NCBI GenBank assembly: GCA_040757655.1
Contig: JBFLWV010000063.1
Location: forward strand, 1-8,575
From: 2-02-FULL-49-11 sp040757655
GTDB taxonomy: Bacteria > Patescibacteriota > Patescibacteriia > 2-02-FULL-49-11
Length of the DNA stretch: 8,575 nt
Direction of reading: 5' to 3'
Below are positions 4,868 to 8,575 of this stretch, piece by piece. A program made the position numbers and the translations under genes. The notes under the pieces are model-generated. The model was not told where the DNA came from. It worked only from the letters and a program-made list of their open reading frames with translations, and made no database searches. The number at the start of each line of letters is the position of its first letter. Position 1 is the stretch's first letter.

Positions 4868-6475
4868 TTAAGGCTTGGTGCAGCGCCTCACTCCATTCCC
4901 ATACACCACCTCATCGATCGTCACGGTCCTGCGTATTCCCATGACAGTGTCGGTGAGCGGAGCAGCGGGATTCGCGGGAACGATATAAGAAAACGGCGCG
5001 ATAGAATGGCGGGGCACAAGCCCCATAAGATAGAGGTCTAGGTCGGGAAAATGGAGGTCTGCAAGCTGTGAAGCAGTCAACAGTGAACGTTTTGAAATAT
5101 AGGTGCCATTGCCATTGTCCTGCCATCCCCAACCACCTAACGGAGAGATAACATCAACCAGCGGCGACCAATGATACCCGTCCGCAGTCTGAAGGTCGCT
5201 GCGGTCCGCACCCTTGCTGTCTTTGAAATCCGCTTCTCCGCTCCACTGGTGGAGGAGTTCGTGTAAGCTGGTCTCTACTGCCCGCGCCATGCCTGCAGAA
5301 TCATCAATTGGATAATCACCCGGCCTGCCCATGTGAATTACCGCTTTGAGCTTTCCTCGGCTGCCGTAGAGGTCGCCGCGTTCAAAAAGAGCCTTGCCAA
5401 GACCTTCAACCTTATTGGTAACAGGCCAGAATTCCGCAAGCTCTTTCGAGCCGTTCACCGGCACCGCAGGGTTCCATACAAAGAGAAAATCATATACGTC
5501 CTCATGCGCATCAAAAAACGTGCGACTGATTTCTTGGATCTCCAATTTTTCGCCCCCCAAAAAACGGTCCTCAAGCGCTGCCTCTTCCACGGGGTCAATG
5601 ATAAGAAGCGAGAGCACATCAGTCCTGCGTTCCCACGCGGACGCAACTGACGCGCGCCATTGGTTCAGTTTGGTAATGGTATTGCTGGAACCGCGCGAGA
5701 GGTAAAGCACGGCTGCACGCAGGTTTTCCGCTTCGCAGTCTGCAGAACTCAAAGGAATATTCCATAACGGTTCTGTCATGCGTGGCTCTTTAGCAACAAC
5801 CATGCGTGTCCGCACAGGGAAGAGCTGCGGGATAACCACTGCATTGGTCTGTAGTAGACGATTATCTTTCACGGCGGTGTCATCCTTAAACGGACTCAAC
5901 ACTCCTTTATCTTTCAAATAATAACCTCCGCCACTTGTCCCCCCCTTCAAAAGGGGGGGCTCACTTGGGGGGGTCTCCAATCTCACCAACGTCCCATCAG
6001 GCAAATCCGCCCGTCCCCGCACGGTCTTGCCGATGAGGTAATCACTGAAAAAGACTTCCGGCACGTCCACCACCCTCTTTGCCCACTCTTTTCCATAGAG
6101 ATCTATGGCGGTTTGTTCGCCCACTAAGGGCTTCAAGATCCCGCCCGGCTCCACGGCATACACTTGTGGTGATGAAGGAATCTTTATAAGCGTTCCCGGC
6201 CGCATCGTCACATTCTCCCCCAGCGTCATGCTAGCTAATTCATCGTTGGTTATCACTTCAATCTTTGGGATTTGGGATTTGCCTGCCTGCGCAGACAGGG
6301 GATTTGGGATTTTCCCTTGCCAGCTTTCCCACGTTTTCTGGTTCGGATATGCGTGTCGGATGCCATTATCGTCAATATAATAAAGCGTGCTGCTCCCCGC
6401 GATCTTCACCACCCGCGCGGCAAGACTTGGAAGCGGAAGAAAAAGAAATAAAATTACAAATACGACTTTTTTCAT
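4868..6475 (-). CDS. Secreted HExxH putative metallopeptidase with N-terminal Patescibacteria-type repeat domain
   Basis: A 535-aa exported protein. Residues 1-20 are a signal peptide (MKK, hydrophobic core, SLAA) with likely signal peptidase I cleavage. Residues 21-165 hold VVKIAGSSTLYYIDDNGIRHAYPN and RPGTLIKIPSSPQVYAVEPGG modules, a wall- or surface-type domain I have seen described in Patescibacteria proteins, with unclear function. The C-terminal part has HELLHQW (405-411), an HExxH zinc-protease motif with Glu406 as catalytic base. His435 in DGYHWSP is a candidate third ligand, followed by GGWGWQDNGNGTY (447-459). Two short segments look inserted: 55-70 (GGGATTT repeat) and 168-183 (poly-C hairpin). 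The ATG overlaps the upstream nucleotidyltransferase stop (ATGA), so translation is coupled. I do not recognise the exact family, and protease activity is inferred from the motif only. Confidence 0.75.
   Translation of the reverse strand: MKKVVFVILFLFLPLPSLAARVVKIAGSSTLYYIDDNGIRHAYPNQKTWESWQGKIPNPLSAQAGKSQIPKIEVITNDELASMTLGENVTMRPGTLIKIPSSPQVYAVEPGGILKPLVGEQTAIDLYGKEWAKRVVDVPEVFFSDYLIGKTVRGRADLPDGTLVRLETPPSEPPLLKGGTSGGGYYLKDKGVLSPFKDDTAVKDNRLLQTNAVVIPQLFPVRTRMVVAKEPRMTEPLWNIPLSSADCEAENLRAAVLYLSRGSSNTITKLNQWRASVASAWERRTDVLSLLIIDPVEEAALEDRFLGGEKLEIQEISRTFFDAHEDVYDFLFVWNPAVPVNGSKELAEFWPVTNKVEGLGKALFERGDLYGSRGKLKAVIHMGRPGDYPIDDSAGMARAVETSLHELLHQWSGEADFKDSKGADRSDLQTADGYHWSPLVDVISPLGGWGWQDNGNGTYISKRSLLTASQLADLHFPDLDLYLMGLVPRHSIAPFSYIVPANPAAPLTDTVMGIRRTVTIDEVVYGNGVRRCTKP
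5927..5975. repeat. Poly-C/poly-G palindromic repeat inside the HExxH gene
   Basis: CCCCCCCTT (5939-5947) and AAGGGGGGG (5951-5959) form a perfect 9-bp stem around CAA. A second G-run lies at about 5967-5973. The segment encodes residues 168-183, TPPSEPPLLKGGTSGG, in frame. 'PPLLKGG'-type peptides produced by short palindromic repeats occur in many bacterial genomes. Here the segment interrupts what reads as LVRLE...YYLKDKG. Confidence 0.75.
6266..6313. repeat. GGGATTT-palindrome-GGGATTT repeat inside the HExxH gene
   Basis: Two GGGATTT units (6267-6280), an 18-bp imperfect palindrome CCTGCCTGCGCAGACAGG (6282-6299), and two more GGGATTT units (6299-6312) lie in a row. The 48 bp encode 16 residues (55-70, KIPNPLSAQAGKSQIP) and keep the frame. 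They split the N-terminal module between WESWQG and KIEVITNDEL. The same 7-bp unit makes the tail of the GH-A glycosidase. Confidence 0.85.
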
Positions 6476-7089
6476 ATTTTTTCGCGCAATTGCTTTAACC
6501 AGACTTTTTTTAATCGAGAAAATTGATGTTCATTAAGATTGAGCACGGGCGCCTCAACAAGGTGCGCCAATAATGCCGCAAGCTCCTCCCGCTGGCCTTC
6601 TTTTTGGTACTGATGCAGGATATGGATATAGTGTGCCATATTTATTCCTGCGTGCAAAAGCGCGACAATATCGTATTGATCCTTCTCTCCTTTCAATGAA
6701 CCTTTCCGTTCATGCCACGCATTCATCTTCAAGATAAGAAGATACTCTATTTCCGGTACCGTAAAGCCAGACACGACTCTAACTCTCTTTTGCAGCGCTT
6801 CCACCGGCAGCCCCGGATCTGAATAATATTCCACATAAATATCTATATCAATTTCTTCCCGATGCGCCTCATATTTTTTTAATCTTTCATTTTTTGATAT
6901 TTCAAAATCTGCTTTTATCTTTCCCAACTCATCAAGCGTAACTGCAATGTCGATGTCTTTCGATTTAAGCGCGCGGGTGTAGAGATACACCGCCCACCCG
7001 CCAATAAGCGTGAATTGGTACACGCGCTGCAATTCTTGAAGAAGCTCCCAACTCTTTTGCGTGACCTGATCATGGTAATAATCATCCAT
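6472..7089 (-). CDS. AbiEii-like nucleotidyltransferase (putative toxin of a type IV TA-like pair)
   Basis: A 205-aa protein of the nucleotidyltransferase fold. The core is LIGGWAVYLYT (28-38) with the Gly30-Gly31 pair, then SKDIDIAV (43-50) with metal-binding Asp45 and Asp47, and a likely third acidic strand EIDIDIYVEYY (79-89). The segment LLILKMNAWHERKG..KGEKDQYDIVALL (117-145) matches the conserved helix of AbiEii/MNT-like proteins, in which Lys121 and Asp137/Asp140 lie. It is shorter than classic AbiEii toxins (about 275-300 aa). The ATG lies three bases after the stop of the winged-helix gene, the usual antitoxin-then-toxin order. Its own stop overlaps the next gene's start (ATGA). A toxin role comes from the gene pair; a housekeeping or antibiotic-type nucleotidyltransferase is also possible. 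Confidence 0.8.
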   Translation of the reverse strand: MDDYYHDQVTQKSWELLQELQRVYQFTLIGGWAVYLYTRALKSKDIDIAVTLDELGKIKADFEISKNERLKKYEAHREEIDIDIYVEYYSDPGLPVEALQKRVRVVSGFTVPEIEYLLILKMNAWHERKGSLKGEKDQYDIVALLHAGINMAHYIHILHQYQKEGQREELAALLAHLVEAPVLNLNEHQFSRLKKVWLKQLREKI

Positions 7090-7091
7090 AC

Positions 7092-7101
7092 CTCACGTGA
7101 G
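7092..7101. other. 10-bp palindrome at the AbiEi/AbiEii-like gene junction
   Basis: CTCACGTGAG is a perfect palindrome spanning the stop codon of the winged-helix gene, just before the nucleotidyltransferase ATG. On the minus strand the GAGG core ends one base before the ATG, too close for a normal Shine-Dalgarno. It may be chance. Confidence 0.4.
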
Positions 7102-7692
7102 TGACAATTTCTTTTTTAATGCGTTCAAATAATCATGCGCGTACCAATCGGGAAGGTTCCATACATCAACATATAATTGCGATTGAGGCGCCAGCCCCAT
7201 CTCGCCGACAAGGTTCCTGTCGGGAGTAAGCACAAACAGGTTAGATTGTTTTTTCGCGAGACGAGGGAATCGCCTCTTAAGAATCGGCAAAGCCTGTGGC
7301 GGGCAGTAGACATACACCTTGTCATAATCGGCAGGCGCATCCTTAAAGCGAAACTTATAGCCGCTATAACCGGTGAACAACGCTTGCGGCGGCATATCCT
7401 GTTCTATCTCCCTCACCGGCGCGTCTACATGCGTCTGGTACACGAGGTCTTTCATGAGGCGGCGCTGCGTTGCCCAAATCGTGATAAACTTATCAAGGTT
7501 TATGACGGTAAATCCGCGTCCGCCGACGCGCACCGCACCGCTGTCGCGAGGGACTTTAAGCGCATTGAACACGGTACTCGTGGAACAGCCAAGCTGCGCG
7601 GCAATTTCTTTTTGGGCAAATTCAAACACACGTTCCTGCGAGAGCGCTTTTTCTAAAATATATCGCCATATTTGCTCCTTTTTCGTTATCAT
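7093..7692 (-). CDS. AbiEi-like winged-helix protein (putative antitoxin/autoregulator)
   Basis: A 199-aa protein, close to the length of known AbiEi antitoxins. The N-terminus is a winged helix: VFEFAQKEIAAQLGCSTSTVFNALKVPRDSGAVRVGGRGFTVIN (22-65), with the recognition helix around CSTSTVFNAL and the wing around GGRGF. LDKFITIWATQRRL follows. The C-terminal half (about 85-199) is a mixed alpha/beta domain ending in WNLPDWYAHDYLNALKKKL. Such a protein upstream of an AbiEii-like nucleotidyltransferase is the standard type IV toxin-antitoxin order, where the first protein both counters the toxin and represses the operon. Its ATG has no Shine-Dalgarno. A good sigma-70-type promoter lies 36-64 bp upstream. 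I am fairly sure of the DNA-binding domain, less so of the antitoxin role. Confidence 0.75.
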   Translation of the reverse strand: MITKKEQIWRYILEKALSQERVFEFAQKEIAAQLGCSTSTVFNALKVPRDSGAVRVGGRGFTVINLDKFITIWATQRRLMKDLVYQTHVDAPVREIEQDMPPQALFTGYSGYKFRFKDAPADYDKVYVYCPPQALPILKRRFPRLAKKQSNLFVLTPDRNLVGEMGLAPQSQLYVDVWNLPDWYAHDYLNALKKKLSLT

Positions 7693-7727
7693 TTCACTAT
7701 ATTGAACAGCTCTATAGCCTCATTTCT

Positions 7728-7756
7728 ATTATATTCGAATCGAGCCAGAAGGGCAA
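7728..7756 (-). promoter_or_regulatory. Sigma-70-type promoter for the AbiE-like operon
   Basis: On the minus strand, TTGCCC (7756-7751) is followed after exactly 17 bp by a perfect TATAAT (7733-7728). Transcription would begin near 7721, leaving about 29 bases before the ATG at 7692. The perfect 8-bp palindrome ATTCGAAT (7733-7740) touches the -10 box. An inverted pair, CTATA (7697-7701) and TATAG (7713-7717), lies in the leader and is a possible operator. Confidence 0.6.
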
Positions 7757-7786
7757 GATTGGATCACAAATCAAAACATAGCGCGC

Positions 7787-7814
7787 TTGACGTATATACG
7801 CTACGCAGTATACT
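7787..7814 (+). promoter_or_regulatory. Sigma-70-type promoter, probably giving a leaderless transcript
   Basis: TTGACG (7787-7792), a 16-bp spacer and TATACT (7809-7814) form a strong promoter. The ATG of the 93-aa gene starts at 7823, only eight bases past the -10 box. Transcription would begin at or next to the A of the ATG, giving a leaderless message. This fits the lack of a Shine-Dalgarno. Confidence 0.7.
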
Positions 7815-7815
7815 G
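7791..7815. promoter_or_regulatory. Two 10-bp palindromes overlapping the plus-strand promoter (candidate operators)
   Basis: CGTATATACG (7791-7800) and CAGTATACTG (7806-7815) are both perfect palindromes, with centres 15 bp apart. The first overlaps the end of the -35 box and the spacer; the second covers the -10 box. A bound dimer at either would block RNA polymerase. The likely binder is a product of one of the two divergent operons, most plausibly the winged-helix protein, but nothing in the sequence proves this. Confidence 0.5.
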
Positions 7816-7822
7816 AAATCAT

Positions 7823-8104
7823 ATGGATGCCAAAATCCAATCAACTCAACAGGATGTGCAACATCTCGCTGAAGCGGGCGATCGAGTATATGAAGAGAAA
7901 ATTAAGGCAGAGGTGGAACCGCAAATGGCAGGCAAGTATCTCGCTATTGATCCAGAAACCGGCGACTGGTTTGCGGGAGATACCATTATGGAGGCGGATG
8001 AACAGGCACGGAAGAAATATCCGCACAAGGTATTCTTTCTGAAACGGGTAGGCTTTCGCGCAGTATTTCATTTGCATGGCTTTCGAGGATTGACATCGGT
8101 ATGA
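7823..8104 (+). CDS. Small partner protein of DTGF aspartic protease (93 aa, function unknown)
   Basis: A 93-aa soluble protein. The N-terminal 35 residues are charged and probably helical (VQHLAEAGDRVYEEKIKAEVEP). The rest, GKYLAIDPETGDWFAGDTIMEADEQARKKYPHKVFFLKRVGFRAVFHLHGF (37-87), reads as beta-strands around one helix. This layout recalls short proteins encoded just upstream of retropepsin-like proteases in archaea, cyanobacteria and other bacteria, where the two genes resemble an addiction-type pair; that comparison is from memory and not verified. The ATG at 7823 fits the promoter spacing. The TGA stop overlaps the protease start (ATGA), so the two are translationally coupled. I cannot assign a biochemical function. 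A DNA-binding role is possible, given the palindromes at its promoter. Confidence 0.75.
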   Translation: MDAKIQSTQQDVQHLAEAGDRVYEEKIKAEVEPQMAGKYLAIDPETGDWFAGDTIMEADEQARKKYPHKVFFLKRVGFRAVFHLHGFRGLTSV

Positions 8105-8454
8105 AAGTCGGCTATTTCAATCAGCACCACCACCACCCCAAAGTGGACTTTGAACTCTTCCATGACGGAGGAACTATAGAGCTTTCAGCGCTTATCGATA
8201 CCGGATTTGATGGTGAACTCACTCTTCCTTTTTCGCTCGTAGAAAAGTTTAAACTTCCGCTCATCGAGACCTCGTGGGTTGAACTTGCAGATGGAAAAAT
8301 AAGCCAAGTGAGGGTCTACCGCGCCGCGATTCAATGGTTCAACGTCAAAAGGAGCGTCTCTGCGTTTACGACGGGATCTTCAGAAATCCTGATCGGCACC
8401 GAACTCCTCCGCGCAAATTCTCTTATTATCAACTTCCCGAAAAAGGAAGGCTGA
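8101..8454 (+). CDS. Clan AA retropepsin-like aspartic protease (DTGF type, AF_0612-like)
   Basis: A 117-aa single-domain aspartic protease fold, which would need to dimerise to form an active site, as retropepsins do. The catalytic loop is ALIDTGFDGELTLP (30-43) with Asp33 in the DTG triad followed by Phe, the mark of the AF_0612-like DTGF family. A flap-like hairpin VELADGKISQVRVYRA (60-75) follows. The second conserved segment is EILIGTELLRANSLIINF (95-112), matching the hydrophobic-hydrophobic-Gly motif of clan AA. A run of four histidines (9-12) lies in the N-terminal loop. No signal peptide or membrane helix is present, so it should be cytoplasmic. It overlaps the 93-aa gene by ATGA. 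Its stop lies two bases from the stop of the converging transposase gene, so the insertion sequence may have set its C-terminus. Confidence 0.82.
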   Translation: MKVGYFNQHHHHPKVDFELFHDGGTIELSALIDTGFDGELTLPFSLVEKFKLPLIETSWVELADGKISQVRVYRAAIQWFNVKRSVSAFTTGSSEILIGTELLRANSLIINFPKKEG

Positions 8455-8456
8455 AT

Positions 8457-8575
8457 TCAATTTGCAAGTGCAACTCTTGTGGATAAAAAATTATCGATTA
8501 GTTGACCTTTAGCTTTTAATAGTTTGTTCATTTCCATCGCAAAGACTTCGTTAGGAGTGCGATATCCAAGCACTT
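8457..8575 (-). mobile_element. IS30-like transposase, C-terminal end (cut by window edge)
   Basis: On the minus strand, an open frame from 8573 to the TGA at 8457-8459 encodes 38 residues beginning VLGYRTPNEVFAMEMNK and ending RVALAN. 'LGYRTPNEVF' followed by a short 'VAL' terminus is the usual end of IS30-family DDE transposases (the part after the catalytic Glu). It is too short for the general ORF threshold and its start lies beyond the window. The last codons and stop (GTTGCACTTGCAAATTGA) resemble IS30-type terminal inverted repeats, so the element's right end is probably within 8450-8480. Confidence 0.7.

Noticed and set aside
5333..5705. Two overlapping plus-strand open frames of about 105 codons
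   Set aside because: They are antisense to the middle of the HExxH gene, overlap each other in different frames and show no recognisable protein features.
7177..7705. Plus-strand open frames of 159 and 110 codons
   Set aside because: They are antisense to the winged-helix gene, which has a clear DNA-binding domain, promoter and partner gene.
7827..8042. Second ATG at 7827 giving a 71-codon frame
   Set aside because: It overlaps the 93-aa gene in another frame; the 7823 frame has family-like composition and an ATGA link to the protease gene.
8125..8136. Run of four histidines in the protease as a metal-binding site or an engineered tag
   Set aside because: Four residues is too short for a tag, and the run sits inside a natural N-terminal loop; no further metal-site pattern is visible.

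Overview
The window looks like a piece of a Patescibacteria (CPR) chromosome, most likely from the Parcubacteria group; this is inferred from gene types and repeat style, not from a marker gene. The signs are: a membrane-anchored clan GH-A glycosidase and an exported protein whose N-terminus has the 'KIAGSSTLYYIDDNG.RHAYPN' type of domain I associate with these genomes; almost no Shine-Dalgarno sequences; very tight gene spacing; and short repeats (AAATCCC, CAAAA/TTTTG and ATCTGCGT types) both between and inside genes. TGA is used as an ordinary stop by several genes, so the standard bacterial code applies.

Layout. Seven complete genes (185-7692) lie on the minus strand. In transcription order they are: a winged-helix AbiEi-like regulator (7093-7692); an AbiEii-like nucleotidyltransferase (6472-7089); a secreted HExxH protein (4868-6475) whose start codon overlaps the nucleotidyltransferase stop; a repeat-filled gap of 260 bp; an EamA/DMT transporter (3678-4607); a GH1 beta-glycosidase (2410-3669); a 142-bp repeat gap; a membrane-anchored GH-A glycosidase (1140-2267); and a ZnuA/TroA-type metal-binding protein (185-1138), followed by a second copy of the repeat seen in the 260-bp gap. 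On the plus strand, divergent from the AbiE-like pair, is a two-gene unit: a 93-aa protein (7823-8104) and a DTGF-type retropepsin-like aspartic protease (8101-8454), joined by an ATGA overlap. The window ends in the C-terminus of an IS30-like transposase (minus strand, 8457-8575).

How the genes may work together. The middle block reads as a sugar-handling and uptake group: two glycosidases (one predicted cytoplasmic, one tethered outside the membrane), a DMT exporter or importer, and an orphan metal-binding receptor with no ABC partner in view. The right-hand block is accessory: a probable type IV toxin-antitoxin-like pair, a divergent small-protein/protease pair whose promoter is covered by two palindromes, and an insertion sequence.

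The most unusual content is not a gene. A roughly 160-bp multi-hairpin element occurs twice (1-163 and 4710-4866), each time just past the stop codon of a minus-strand gene. The two copies differ, but partly by paired changes that keep the stems. In addition, short repeats have entered coding sequences in frame: two different kinds inside the secreted HExxH protein, one inside the GH-A glycosidase, and repeat-derived C-terminal tails on both glycosidases.
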